Below, in pieces: positions 18,519 to 27,113 of a stretch of DNA of 64,000 nucleotides. Position numbers and translations under genes: made by a program. The notes below the pieces were generated by a model. It was not told the origin of the DNA, did not search any database, and saw only the letters and a program-made list of their open reading frames with translations. The number at the start of each line of letters is the position of its first letter. Positions within the stretch are counted from its first letter, which is position 1. Location: positions 186,001-250,000 of the forward strand of contig CAWIIO010000002.1 in assembly GCA_963836265.1 (NCBI GenBank), read 5' to 3'. This stretch comes from CAIWHR01 sp963836265. GTDB lineage: Bacteria; Pseudomonadota; Gammaproteobacteria; Burkholderiales; Casimicrobiaceae.

Positions 18519-20258
18519 ATGACCGCAACTCTCCCTCCATCCGGCCTCGCACGCGGCCTCACGCACTACGGGGATCCGGCGTTCGCGCTGTTCCTGCGGC
18601 GCTCCTTTGCGCGGTCGATGGGCTTTTCGAGTGCGATGCTCGCCCGTCCGACGGTCGGCATCGCGACCTCCGCGAGCGACCTCAACAACTGTCATCGGCA
18701 CTTGCCGGAATTGATCGAGGCGGTCAAGCGCGGCGTGCTCGCTGCCGGCGGCCTGCCGCTGGTGTTCCCGACGATTTCGCTGGGCGAAGTTTTTCTCCAT
18801 CCGACGAGCCTCGTCTATCGGAACTTGATGGCGATGGACGTCGAGGAGATGTGCCGGGCGCAGCCGCTCGACGCGGTCGTGCTGGTCGGCGGCTGCGACA
18901 AGACCGTTCCGGCGCAGCTGATGGGAGCGGCCTCCGCCGCGGTGCCGGCGGTCGGGCTGGTCGCCGGGCCGATGCTGACCGGTCGTCACGACGGCGAGAA
19001 ACTCGGGGCGTGCACCGATTGCCGCCGCTTCTGGGCCAGGTTCCGCAGCGGAGAGCTCGACCGTATCGCGATCGACGGCCTCGAGACGCGACTCGCCACG
19101 ACCACCGGCACGTGCGCGGTGATGGGGACCGCAAGCACGATGGCGTGTCTCGCCGAGGCGCTGGGCATGATCCTGCCGGGCACGGCCGCGATTCCGGCGG
19201 TCCACGCGGATCGCCTTCGCGCCGGTGAAGCGACCGGCCAGGTGGCCGTCGCGCTCGCCGCATCGCGCTTGACGCCGGATCGCATCATCACCGCGAAGGC
19301 GATCGAAAACGCGCTCACCGTGCTGCTTGCGATCGGCGGTTCCACCAATGCCGTCATTCACTTGACGGCCATCGCGGGCCGGCTCGGGATTCCGCTTTCG
19401 CTGCGGCGCTTGAACGAGCTTTCCGAGACGACGCCGGTGCTGCTCGATCTCAAGCCGACGGGTGCGTACTACATGGAGGATTTTTTCGCGGCCGGCGGCA
19501 TGAGCGTGGTGCTGGCGGAGTTGAAACCGCGGCTCCATCTCGACTGCATGACGGTGACCGGCGAGACGCTCGGCGAGCGGCTCGCTGCGCCGCTCGCGTG
19601 GGTCGACCGCTCAGTGATCCGCCCGCTCGGCGATCCGTTCCATCCGGCGGGAGGCCTCGTTGCGCTGTTCGGCACGCTCGCGCCGAACGGTGCGATCCTG
19701 AAGCGCTCGGCCGCCGACGCGAGCCTGTTCGAGCGCACCGGGCGGGCGGTCGTGTTCGCATCGCCCGCCGATCTTGCACGACGCATCGACGATCCTGCCC
19801 TCGACGTCCGCGCCGACGATTTTCTGGTGATGCAGAACTCCGGACCAAAAAGCGGCTATGGAATGCCCGAGTCCGGTTACCTGCCCATCCCCGCGAAGCT
19901 CGCGAGAGCGGGCGTCAGGGACATGGTGCGCATTTCGGACGCGCGGATGAGCGGCACTGCGTACGGGACCGTCGTCCTGCACGTGAGCCCCGAGGCGGCC
20001 GTTGGAGGGCCGCTCGCGCTCGTTCGCAACGGCGACCGGATCCGCCTGAGCGTCGCGGGCAGGCGTCTCGATTTCGATGTGGATCCGGCCGAGCTCGCGC
20101 GCCGCAAGCAGGCGTGGCGGCCGCCGGCGGCTCCGGCGCGCGGCTACCAGCGGCTGTACGTCGATCACGTGACGCAGGCCGAGCAGGGCTGCGACTTCGA
20201 TTTCCTGATGTCCGAATCGCCCCAGGTCGCCGCGAAGGAAAACAAGGAAAACGCATGA
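18519..20258 (+). CDS. IlvD/Edd-family [2Fe-2S] dehydratase (aldonate dehydratase type)
   Basis: 579-residue dehydratase that should remove water from a 2,3-dihydroxy acid. Three cluster cysteines are visible: C58 (LNNCHRHL), C126 (GGCDKT) and C199 (GTCAVMGTASTM). This spacing matches L-arabinonate dehydratase numbering to within one residue and points to a [2Fe-2S] enzyme. The carbamylatable lysine candidate is K128. The catalytic serine motif ARMSGTAYG lies near the C-terminus. A sugar acid or related hydroxy acid is more likely than the valine precursor, because no other ilv gene is near. The stop overlaps the next start (ATGA). The ATG at 18519 was chosen over an upstream frame opening at 18480. 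Confidence 0.85.
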   Translation: MTATLPPSGLARGLTHYGDPAFALFLRRSFARSMGFSSAMLARPTVGIATSASDLNNCHRHLPELIEAVKRGVLAAGGLPLVFPTISLGEVFLHPTSLVYRNLMAMDVEEMCRAQPLDAVVLVGGCDKTVPAQLMGAASAAVPAVGLVAGPMLTGRHDGEKLGACTDCRRFWARFRSGELDRIAIDGLETRLATTTGTCAVMGTASTMACLAEALGMILPGTAAIPAVHADRLRAGEATGQVAVALAASRLTPDRIITAKAIENALTVLLAIGGSTNAVIHLTAIAGRLGIPLSLRRLNELSETTPVLLDLKPTGAYYMEDFFAAGGMSVVLAELKPRLHLDCMTVTGETLGERLAAPLAWVDRSVIRPLGDPFHPAGGLVALFGTLAPNGAILKRSAADASLFERTGRAVVFASPADLARRIDDPALDVRADDFLVMQNSGPKSGYGMPESGYLPIPAKLARAGVRDMVRISDARMSGTAYGTVVLHVSPEAAVGGPLALVRNGDRIRLSVAGRRLDFDVDPAELARRKQAWRPPAAPARGYQRLYVDHVTQAEQGCDFDFLMSESPQVAAKENKENA

Positions 20259-21016
20259 CCGTCGAAACCATCCCCCTCGGGGGCGACGTCAGGGGGACGT
20301 TCGCGAACGTTTCCACCGCGACCCTCACGACCATCCTGCTGAAGCAGGGATTGCGCAACGTCTGGCTTCGGGGCCCGCGTCCCCTGCGGCAGGATGCCCC
20401 TCGAGCCGTCGGCCGCGCGTTCACGCTGCGGTTCGTTCCCGCGCGCGAGGATCTGGCCACGCCTGCGTCGTGGGCGTCTCCGCGGTCGACGCGGGCGGCG
20501 ATCGAGGAGATGCCGGCAGGATGCGTTGCCGTCGTCGACGCCAACGGTTGCACCGATGCCGGCATTTTCGGCGACATCCTGTGTGCCCGGCTGAAGATGC
20601 GGCAGGTCGCGGCACTGGTCACCGACGGCGTCGTCCGCGACGTGGCCGGCGTTCTGGCCACGGGCCTGGCCGTCTGGTGCCAGGGGATCGCCGCGCCGCC
20701 CTCGGTCGCCGGGCTCACCTTCGTCGGCTGGCAGGAGCCGATCGGTTGCGGCGGCGTCGCGGTGTTCCCGAACGACGTCATCGTCGCGGACGCCGATGGC
20801 GCCGTGGTCGTTCCCGAGGCATCGCTTGACGACGTCGTTGCCGCAGCGGCCGAGCAGGAACGTCTCGAGGCGTGGATCATGAAGGAAGTGGAGGGCGGTG
20901 CAGCGCTGCCCGGCCTCTATCCACCGAACGCCGAGACGCTGGCTCGCTACCACGCGGCCGTCGGCGCTCACGCTGCGGCGTCTTCAACGACGCAACCAGG
21001 GGGGAAGAAGACGTGA
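20255..21016 (+). CDS. RraA-fold aldolase/decarboxylase-like protein
   Basis: 253-residue protein of the RraA / HMG-aldolase superfamily. Members either inhibit RNase E or act as divalent-metal 4-hydroxy-4-methyl-2-oxoglutarate aldolases and oxaloacetate decarboxylases. Visible features are VSTATLTTILLKQGLRNVWL, the core VVDANGCTDAGIFGDILCAR and LVTDGVVRDVAGV (metal/pyruvyl site, R-D pair), and PNDVIVADADGAVVVPE. It is longer than true RraA (about 160), which favours the enzyme branch. Four-base overlaps on both sides place it in one translationally coupled unit. Cleaving the 2-oxo acid produced by the upstream dehydratase is a reasonable inference. Confidence 0.82.
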   Translation: MTVETIPLGGDVRGTFANVSTATLTTILLKQGLRNVWLRGPRPLRQDAPRAVGRAFTLRFVPAREDLATPASWASPRSTRAAIEEMPAGCVAVVDANGCTDAGIFGDILCARLKMRQVAALVTDGVVRDVAGVLATGLAVWCQGIAAPPSVAGLTFVGWQEPIGCGGVAVFPNDVIVADADGAVVVPEASLDDVVAAAAEQERLEAWIMKEVEGGAALPGLYPPNAETLARYHAAVGAHAAASSTTQPGGKKT

Positions 21017-22179
21017 CGATCAGATGCACGCTGGTGGGGTCGCGCTATTTCGGCGCCAAGGTGTTCGAAGCGTTGCGCAAGGAGCGCATCGACGTCGCGC
21101 GCGTGGTCGCGCCGGCAGCCGATGACCGGCTGGCGCTCGCGGCGCAGGCAGACGGCGTACCCGTCCACGTGCTCGAAAATCCGCGGATCGTGCTCGGCGA
21201 AGCGATCGCCGAGGGGACCGACCTCATCGTCGCGGCGCACACGCACGCTCGCGTGAGCAACGACGCGCTCGCCCGCTCGCGCCTGGGCGGCATCGGCTAT
21301 CATCCGTCGCTCCTGCCGCGGCATCGCGGCATCGCCGCGGTCGAGTGGACGATCCTCGAGCGCGATCCGATCGCCGGCGGGACCGTCTATCATCTGGCGG
21401 ACGGCTGGGACGCGGGCGCCATCGCCGCGCAGGATTGGTGCTTTGTCGCCAAAGGTGAAACGGCGCGCGAGCTGTGGGAGCGCGCTCTGGCGCCAATGGG
21501 CCTCGACCTTCTGACCCGCGTCGTCCATTACGCGGCGGAGCATGGCAAATTGCCGGCCCACGCGCAGGACGAGCGCTTCGCGACCAGGGCGCCGATCATC
21601 CGCAGCACCGTTTCGCTGACCGAGGAACGAACCGCCATGCTGACCTCGCTCGTGGTGACCATCATCGGGACCGATCGTCCCGGCATCGTGAGCCTGTTGG
21701 CGGATCGGGCGCGGGGATTCGGCGCCAACTGGGCGGGAAGCCGCATGGCGAGCCTCGCCGGGCAGTTCGCCGGCATCGTGCATTTCGAAGTGGCGGCGGA
21801 GAACGCCGAGCCGCTCGCCGCCGCGCTTCGCGGACTGGAAGCACAGGGCCTGCGGGTCGTGATCGCCAGGACGGAGGCGCCGCCGGCGCCTCCCGGCCGG
21901 CGCATGGTCAAGCTCGAGCTCGTCGGACAGGACCGGCCGGGCATCGTCCGCGATCTGTCGGCGAGCCTCGCCAAACGCGGGGTCAGCATCGAGGAGCTGT
22001 ACACGGAGATCGTCAGCGCCGCGATGTCCGCCGAGCACCTGTTCAAGGTCAACGCATTGCTCGTGGTGCCTGAGTCCCTTCCCAACGACGAGCTGCGACG
22101 CGCGCTGGAAGCGCTGGCGAACGAAATGATGGTCGACATCGCGCTCGGCGAGCACAAGGCGGACACCGTGCGCGCGTAG
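21013..22179 (+). CDS. Formyl-tetrahydrofolate hydrolase-like domain fused to tandem ACT domains
   Basis: 388-residue two-part protein. Residues 1-200 are a formyltransferase fold most like the hydrolase domain of 10-formyl-THF dehydrogenase (GYHPSLLPRHRG, then WDAGAI). H97 and D133 are spaced 36 apart, as in that enzyme. The asparagine of ordinary formyltransferases is replaced by G95. Residues about 209-388 carry two ACT domains (IIGTDRPGIVSLLAD and LVGQDRPGIVRDLSA), like the glycine-cleavage repressor GcvR. PurU deformylase has the opposite order, with ACT first. GTG start with GGGGGGAAG before it; GTGA overlap with the RraA-like gene. A good internal RBS (GAGGAACG) before an ATG at 21637 could also yield a separate ACT protein. 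Confidence 0.8.
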   Translation: MTIRCTLVGSRYFGAKVFEALRKERIDVARVVAPAADDRLALAAQADGVPVHVLENPRIVLGEAIAEGTDLIVAAHTHARVSNDALARSRLGGIGYHPSLLPRHRGIAAVEWTILERDPIAGGTVYHLADGWDAGAIAAQDWCFVAKGETARELWERALAPMGLDLLTRVVHYAAEHGKLPAHAQDERFATRAPIIRSTVSLTEERTAMLTSLVVTIIGTDRPGIVSLLADRARGFGANWAGSRMASLAGQFAGIVHFEVAAENAEPLAAALRGLEAQGLRVVIARTEAPPAPPGRRMVKLELVGQDRPGIVRDLSASLAKRGVSIEELYTEIVSAAMSAEHLFKVNALLVVPESLPNDELRRALEALANEMMVDIALGEHKADTVRA

Positions 22180-22313
22180 CGGCGACCCGGCGGTTGTAGG
22201 ACGGTGAAGGAGGCCCGGACGGGGCTTGCCCGATGCTTCGAGGTTGTCCGCGACGCCGGCGGCGCTCCTCGGTCATGAAGCTGGGCTCTCGCGCAGTCGC
22301 CTCGCTTTGGCGG

Positions 22314-23921
22314 CTACGGCGGGTCGGCGCCGAGGCGGTCGAGCAGCGGCCGCCACGCGCGGGCGTCGTCTGCGTATTCCCGCGGCTGTTCGGCGTCGTA
22401 ACGGACGGCGAGGGAAAGCTCGTCCGCGGCGAGCGGCTCACGCGTTCGCAACTGGTTTTCGAGCACGGAAATGTCCGCTTCCGACGCGTCGGTTCCCGCG
22501 AGCGTCCGCGCGGTCACGCGCTGCCGCAACGTCGACTCGGACGCACCGAACGCGAGAATCGCAAATGGAATTCCGAGCTCGCCGGCGAGGCCGCGGAACA
22601 GCTCGCGCTGCCAGCGCTTGAGAAACGCGCCGTCGACGATCGCGACGGCACCGGCGTTCGCGATGACGCGAGCGAGGGCGAGGACGCGCCGGTAGGTCGC
22701 TTCCGTCGCCTGCGGCGCGTAGAGGCCGCTGTCGATGCCCGAGCCGCTCGATGATTCGGCGGCGAGCCCGCGCAGCCGCTTGCGCTCGACGTCGGTGCGG
22801 ACCCGGATCGCCGGCGCTCGTTCGAGCAGCGCCTCCGACGCCGCGGTCTTGCCGCAGCCGGACAACCCGTGCGTGATCACGATGGCGGGTCGAGGCGGGT
22901 GCGCGTCTGCACGGGCGAGGGCGACGTAACCGCCGTATTCGGCAAGGAGCGCAGCTTTGGCCTTGCCCTCCTCGAGCTGAGCGGTCCGCAGGCGGGCGAC
23001 CTTCGCGCGCACCATCGCCCGGTACACGAGATAGAACCGCAGCACGGCGAGCCCTTCGTAATCGCCGGTGATCTCGAGCCAGCGGTTGAGGAAGCGAAAG
23101 GCGAGATCGGCCCGGTTGCGATCCTGCATGTCCATCACGGCGAAAGCGACCTCGCTCATCACGTCGATCCAGCGCAGGCGGTCGTTGAATTCGATGCAGT
23201 CGAAGATCACGATCTCGCCGTCGACGAACGCGATGTTGCCGAGGTGGAGATCGCCGTGGCATTCACGGACGAAGCCGTCGCGCCGGCGTGCTTCGAAGAC
23301 CGGCGCCAGCGCCGCATGCTCGCGCTGCGTCCACTCGGAGAGCGTATCGAGCGCGGCGCGGTCGGCCTCGCCGTCGAGAAGCGGCCGGACCTGGACGAAA
23401 TTGTCGTTGGCCCGGCGCAGGATCTCGGCGGACACCGCATAGGGACTGTTGGCGGGGGCAACGTCGATCCGGCCATGAAAGGCGGCGACCTTCGCGGCCA
23501 GCCGATCGATGTGCGCGCGCCCGAGCGCGCCGCGGGCGAGCATCCGACTGGTGAGCGCGGCCTGCGAAAATTCCCGCATCTGCACCGCGTACTCGAGCGC
23601 CGGACCGGTGCCTCCGACGAGCGGGCGGTCGAGAGTGCCGGTGATCGGAACCACGTCGAGATAGATCTCGGGGGCGAGCCGGCGGTTCAGTCGCAGCTCC
23701 TGCGCGCAAAAAGCGCGGCGGGCGGCGAGCGTGCTGAAATCGAGGAAGCCGAGCGCGACGGGCTTCTTGACCTTGTACGCGTAGCGACCGGTCAGGAACA
23801 CGTACGAGATGTGCGTCTCGATCATCTCGACCCGCTCGACCCCGCCGCCGAACGCGGACGGATCGCCGAGCGCGGCCACGAGGCGCGCCTGATCCGCAGC
23901 GTCAGAGCGAGCGGTTTGCAT
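22314..23921 (-). CDS. Bifunctional APH-like kinase / P-loop ATPase
   Basis: 535-residue fusion. The N-terminal part is an aminoglycoside-phosphotransferase-fold kinase (YKVKKPVALGFLDFSTLAAR for the nucleotide lysine, HGDLHLGNIAF for the catalytic loop, FDCIEFND for the metal site). The C-terminal part is a zeta-toxin/adenylate-kinase-like P-loop ATPase (ITHGLSGCGKTAASEALLE, RVRTDVERKRLRG). The same architecture is common in proteobacteria, with unknown small-molecule substrate and no proven resistance role. The frame opens at 24068, but an ATG at 23921 with GAGGGC nine bases before it starts closer to the domain, so I use it. Confidence 0.85.
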   Translation of the reverse strand: MQTARSDAADQARLVAALGDPSAFGGGVERVEMIETHISYVFLTGRYAYKVKKPVALGFLDFSTLAARRAFCAQELRLNRRLAPEIYLDVVPITGTLDRPLVGGTGPALEYAVQMREFSQAALTSRMLARGALGRAHIDRLAAKVAAFHGRIDVAPANSPYAVSAEILRRANDNFVQVRPLLDGEADRAALDTLSEWTQREHAALAPVFEARRRDGFVRECHGDLHLGNIAFVDGEIVIFDCIEFNDRLRWIDVMSEVAFAVMDMQDRNRADLAFRFLNRWLEITGDYEGLAVLRFYLVYRAMVRAKVARLRTAQLEEGKAKAALLAEYGGYVALARADAHPPRPAIVITHGLSGCGKTAASEALLERAPAIRVRTDVERKRLRGLAAESSSGSGIDSGLYAPQATEATYRRVLALARVIANAGAVAIVDGAFLKRWQRELFRGLAGELGIPFAILAFGASESTLRQRVTARTLAGTDASEADISVLENQLRTREPLAADELSLAVRYDAEQPREYADDARAWRPLLDRLGADPP

Positions 23922-24142
23922 CGATGCGTCGCCCTCGGTCGAATCGGGGGTCGGCTCGCCGCGTTCCATCGAAAGCCGTCGCCGGATGTCGAAGCCGATT
24001 GTCCGCGGTTTCGGCGCCGTCGCGGGTGCGGCGGGCGGGCGGGAGGCGATGCTCTTGATCTGCATCAACGGCTTTCATGCCGGAGAGTTTAGCCTGAGGG
24101 TCCGCGGACGCGGCGGCGCGCCCGTGCGTATGGAGTCCTGAC

Positions 24143-24538
24143 ATGACCAGGCCAACCTCGCAGCAAATCCAGGAGCTCAAGCGCGCACTCCTCGCGGAGC
24201 GCAACGCGCTCATTGCCGACGCGCAGGATGAATTGATCCGCTGGGGCCAGCATCCGATCGGCGAGCTCGCGGGCGACGTGCCCGACGCCGGCGACGAGTC
24301 GGTGGCGACGACGGTCACCGATCTCGATCACACGATCGTCGCGCGGCACGTGGAGGCGGTGCGCGACATCGATGCCGCGCTCGACCGGATCAAGGAGCGC
24401 CGCTACGCGCTGTGTGCCGACTGCGGCTACGACATCGAATTCCGGCGGCTCCTCGCGTTCCCGACGGCGAAGCGCTGCGTGGACTGCCAGAGCCTGCACG
24501 AGCGGACGTACGCGCACCGCGCGATGCCGACGCTGTAA
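24143..24538 (+). CDS. DksA/TraR-family zinc-finger protein
   Basis: 131-residue protein of the TraR/DksA family, which binds the RNA polymerase secondary channel or acts as a small zinc-finger regulator. A coiled-coil-like N-terminal helix (QQIQELKRALLAERNALIAD) is followed by the C4 zinc finger CADCGYDIEFRRL ... KRCVDC. DksA itself has acidic residues at the coiled-coil tip (DxxDA); the tip is not obviously conserved here, so the role may differ. It stands alone just upstream of the ars operon, with about 140 bases between. Confidence 0.88.
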   Translation: MTRPTSQQIQELKRALLAERNALIADAQDELIRWGQHPIGELAGDVPDAGDESVATTVTDLDHTIVARHVEAVRDIDAALDRIKERRYALCADCGYDIEFRRLLAFPTAKRCVDCQSLHERTYAHRAMPTL

Positions 24539-24643
24539 CCCTCGCGTGTCGCCGGTACGCGTCGCGGCACGGTCACGCTGACGGGCGCGCGGACGGGCGC
24601 TGGAGGGCGAGGCCGGAAACGCTCGGGGGGTCGAACGTCGGTG

Positions 24644-24672
24644 TTGACGTCGGGCTACGATTCGATAATAAT
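24644..24672 (+). promoter_or_regulatory. Predicted arsR promoter, possibly leaderless
   Basis: TTGACG and AATAAT are separated by 17 bases, a good sigma-70-type promoter in otherwise GC-rich DNA. By spacing, transcription would begin at or next to the A of the arsR ATG at 24679. No ribosome-binding site precedes that ATG, which agrees with a leaderless message. The AT-rich TTCGATAATAATGGAAAC overlapping the -10 is where an ArsR dimer would be expected to bind. Confidence 0.55.
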
Positions 24673-24678
24673 GGAAAC

Positions 24679-25053
24679 ATGGAAACAAAGGCCGTGTTGG
24701 GCGCGCTGGGCGCGCTTGCTCAGGAGCACCGCCTGGCGATCTTTCGACTGCTCGTTCTGCATGGCCCGGACGGACTCGCCGCCGGTGCGATCGCCGGGCA
24801 GCTGAAGCTTGCCCCGGCGACGCTCTCGTTCCATTTGAAGGAGCTCGCGCATGCGGGCCTGATCGTCGCCCGCCAGGAGGGCCGGTTCATCTGGTACCGG
24901 CCGGAGTTCGGCGCGATGCGCGGGCTCGTTACGTACCTCACCGCCAACTGCTGTCAGGCGAGCGCAGCTTGTGCTCCTGCGCGCGCGCCTTCGCGGGCGC
25001 CGCCCCCGGCCGCTGTTTCGAGTCCCGATCCACGCAAGAGGAGATCCGCATGA
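24679..25053 (+). CDS. arsR: ArsR-family As(III)-responsive repressor
   Basis: 124-residue winged-helix repressor. The DNA-reading helices lie around LKLAPATLSFHLKELAHAG (residues 42-60). A vicinal cysteine pair plus a third cysteine (C91, C92, C98) follows in NCCQASAAC. This spacing is the same as the C-terminal As(III) site described for the Acidithiobacillus ferrooxidans ArsR rather than the CxC site of plasmid R773. It leads the arsR-arsI-arsC operon; its stop overlaps the arsI start (ATGA). It probably represses its own promoter until As(III) or a methylated arsenical binds. Confidence 0.9.
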   Translation: METKAVLGALGALAQEHRLAIFRLLVLHGPDGLAAGAIAGQLKLAPATLSFHLKELAHAGLIVARQEGRFIWYRPEFGAMRGLVTYLTANCCQASAACAPARAPSRAPPPAAVSSPDPRKRRSA

Positions 25054-25547
25054 AGCGCTTTCACGTTCACGTCGGCGTGCGCAACCTGGACGACAGCATT
25101 CGCTTCTACACCGGGCTGTTCGGCGCCGAGCCGACGGTGCGCAAGGTCGATTACGCGAAATGGATGATCGACGATCCGCGCATCAATTTCGCGATCTCGC
25201 AGCGGGAAGGCCGCGCGGGCGTCAATCATCTGGGGCTGCAGGCCGATTCGGCCGACGAGCTCGCCGGGATCCGCGCGCAATTCGCGGCCGCCGGAGCGAG
25301 CGTCGTTGACGAGCCCGGCGCGAGCTGCTGCTATGCGAAGTCCGACAAGCATTGGGTCGCCGACCCGCAGGGGATCGCCTGGGAAGGCTACCGGACGTTG
25401 GCCAAGGTCGCCTATTTCGCCGGCGACGCGGACGCGTCGGCTCGCGCGGGATCGTGTTGCACGCCGGCGGAAACGACCGCATCCGGCTGCTGCGGCGCGA
25501 GCGTGGCCGTCGAGCCGGCGACAGGATCGCGCGGCTGTTGCCCGTGA
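25050..25547 (+). CDS. arsI: ArsI/CadI-family C-As lyase-like dioxygenase
   Basis: 165-residue vicinal-oxygen-chelate protein. ArsI cleaves the carbon-arsenic bond of trivalent organoarsenicals using Fe(II) and O2. The expected residues are present: N-terminal histidine (H5 or H7 in FHVHVGV), H60 (GVNHLG), vicinal cysteines C93-C94 for As binding (GASCCYAKSDKHW) and E112 (GIAWEGY). After residue 125 the protein adds a flexible tail with three further CC pairs, a likely metal- or arsenic-holding extension. It is translationally coupled to arsR and followed 13 bases later by arsC. Confidence 0.88.
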   Translation: MKRFHVHVGVRNLDDSIRFYTGLFGAEPTVRKVDYAKWMIDDPRINFAISQREGRAGVNHLGLQADSADELAGIRAQFAAAGASVVDEPGASCCYAKSDKHWVADPQGIAWEGYRTLAKVAYFAGDADASARAGSCCTPAETTASGCCGASVAVEPATGSRGCCP

Positions 25548-25560
25548 CGGACCTGCAGCG

Positions 25561-26067
25561 ATGCTGAATGCGTCGCGGCCGTTCAACGTGCTGTTCGTGT
25601 GCACCGGCAATTCGGCGCGCAGCATTCTCGCCGAAGCGCTGATGAACCGGCTGGGCAATGGCCGCTTCCAAGGCTACAGCGCGGGCAGCACGCCGACCGG
25701 CCGCGTCAATCCCTTCGCGGTCGAATATCTGCGCGCCCAGGGGCTGCCGATCGACGGCCTGCGCAGCAAGAGCTGGGACGAGTTCGCGCGACCGGCCACA
25801 CCGGCGATGGACTTCGTGATCACGGTCTGCGACAGCGCCGCCGGCGAAGCCTGCCCGGTATGGCCCGGGCAGCCGGTGACCGCCCATTGGGGCATGCCCG
25901 ACCCCGCCGCGGTCGAGGGCAGCGACGAGACGAAGCGCGCCGCGTTCCGGAGGGCGTTCCAGTTGTTGCGCCACCGCGTCGGCTTGTTCACATCGCTGCC
26001 GGTCGCGAAGCTCGAGCGCGGGGCGCTGACGCGCGAGGTGCAGCGCATCGGCAGCGCGGCGCCGTAA
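25561..26067 (+). CDS. arsC: Arsenate reductase, low-molecular-weight phosphatase type
   Basis: 168-residue cytoplasmic enzyme that reduces As(V) to As(III). The phosphate-binding loop CTGNSARS (C14, C-x5-R) and the aspartate region WGMPDPAAVEGSD define the LMW-PTP-fold class. It lies 13 bases after arsI and is the last ars gene seen. No arsB or acr3 exporter follows within the window; the next genes belong to molybdate transport. The organism must therefore export As(III) from another locus. The assignment is firm; the choice of reductant (thioredoxin or glutaredoxin) is not visible. Confidence 0.92.
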   Translation: MLNASRPFNVLFVCTGNSARSILAEALMNRLGNGRFQGYSAGSTPTGRVNPFAVEYLRAQGLPIDGLRSKSWDEFARPATPAMDFVITVCDSAAGEACPVWPGQPVTAHWGMPDPAAVEGSDETKRAAFRRAFQLLRHRVGLFTSLPVAKLERGALTREVQRIGSAAP

Positions 26068-26302
26068 CGCTGGAGCAGGCGCGTGCGATCGGCGGAGGCG
26101 GCGCACTGATCGAAGCTCCGGTCATGCCGCCGACGGTGAAACCTGCCGTCGCGGCCGGGGCCGGCGCGAAAACCGCCGCGAGGCCTCTGATCCGCAAGGA
26201 GAACGCAAGAAGAAACGCCGCCACGATCCGCAACGGGCGGCGACGGACGACAGGGGCAGATTGTCCTTGCGTCGCGCGCCCGGCCTTGGCAGATTGCGGC
26301 TG

Positions 26303-27109
26303 ATGCTCCTCCGCACGCTGCAACGGATCGTCGCTCGGGCACTGCTGGCGGGCGTTTTCGCGCTCCCCGTATTTCTCGCCCCGCCCGCGGGCGCCGCCGG
26401 AGGCGATGCGCCGCTCGTCGCGGCCGCTTCGGACCTGCGGTTCGCGTTGAACGAGATCGCGGCCACCTTCGGGCGCGAGACGGGCAAGGAAGTGCGCATC
26501 GTCTATGGCTCGTCGGGCAATTTCCGCCGCCAGATTGCGGAGGGCGGCCCGTTCGAGCTGTTCCTGTCCGCCGACGAAGCGTACGTGATGGCACTCGCCC
26601 GCGCTGGGTACACCGTCGACGACGGCGTGCCGTACGCGATCGGCCGCCTTGCGCTCGTCGTTCCCGAGGGATCGGCGCTCAAGCTCGACCCCACGCTGCA
26701 GGACGTCGGCACGGCCGTTGCCGACGGTCGCGTGCGCAAGTTCGCGATCGCGAATCCCGATCATGCGCCGTACGGCCGCGCGGCGGAGGAAGCGCTGTCC
26801 ACGGCCGGCGTCTGGGAGACGATGCGTGGCCATCTCGTCTTCGGCGAAAACGTCGCCCAGGCGGCGCAATTCGCGACTTCCGGCTCGGCGCAGGGCGGAA
26901 TCGTCGCCCTTTCCCTCGCCCTCGCGCCCGGCGCGCTGGGTACCGCAAGGTACGTCGCGATTCCCGACGCGATGTACAGGCCGCTGGTGCAGCGGATGGT
27001 GCTGACGAAACGGGCGCGGGGAACCGCGCGCGAGTTCTACCGTTACCTGCAGCAGCCGGCGGCGTGTGCGGTGCTCAGGCGGTATGGCTTCGCGCTGCCG
27101 GGCGCGTGA
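26303..27109 (+). CDS. modA: Molybdate ABC transporter substrate-binding protein
   Basis: 268-residue periplasmic protein that binds molybdate or tungstate. A signal peptide (LLRTLQRIVARALLAGVFAL, then PVFLAPPAGAA) is followed by the ModA fold: AAASDLRFALNEIAATF, VYGSSGNFRRQI (oxyanion-binding Ser/Ser) and IANPDHAPYGRAAEEAL. A TTG at 26261 could extend it, but the ATG at 26303 starts the signal peptide neatly. It is first of modABC with four bases before modB. I see no ModE-like palindrome upstream. Confidence 0.92.
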   Translation: MLLRTLQRIVARALLAGVFALPVFLAPPAGAAGGDAPLVAAASDLRFALNEIAATFGRETGKEVRIVYGSSGNFRRQIAEGGPFELFLSADEAYVMALARAGYTVDDGVPYAIGRLALVVPEGSALKLDPTLQDVGTAVADGRVRKFAIANPDHAPYGRAAEEALSTAGVWETMRGHLVFGENVAQAAQFATSGSAQGGIVALSLALAPGALGTARYVAIPDAMYRPLVQRMVLTKRARGTAREFYRYLQQPAACAVLRRYGFALPGA

Positions 27110-27113
27110 CCGG

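Noticed and set aside
26068..26302. Possible arsenite exporter or small gene between arsC and modA
   Set aside because: Frames here are short and alanine/arginine-rich without hydrophobic helices or start signals.
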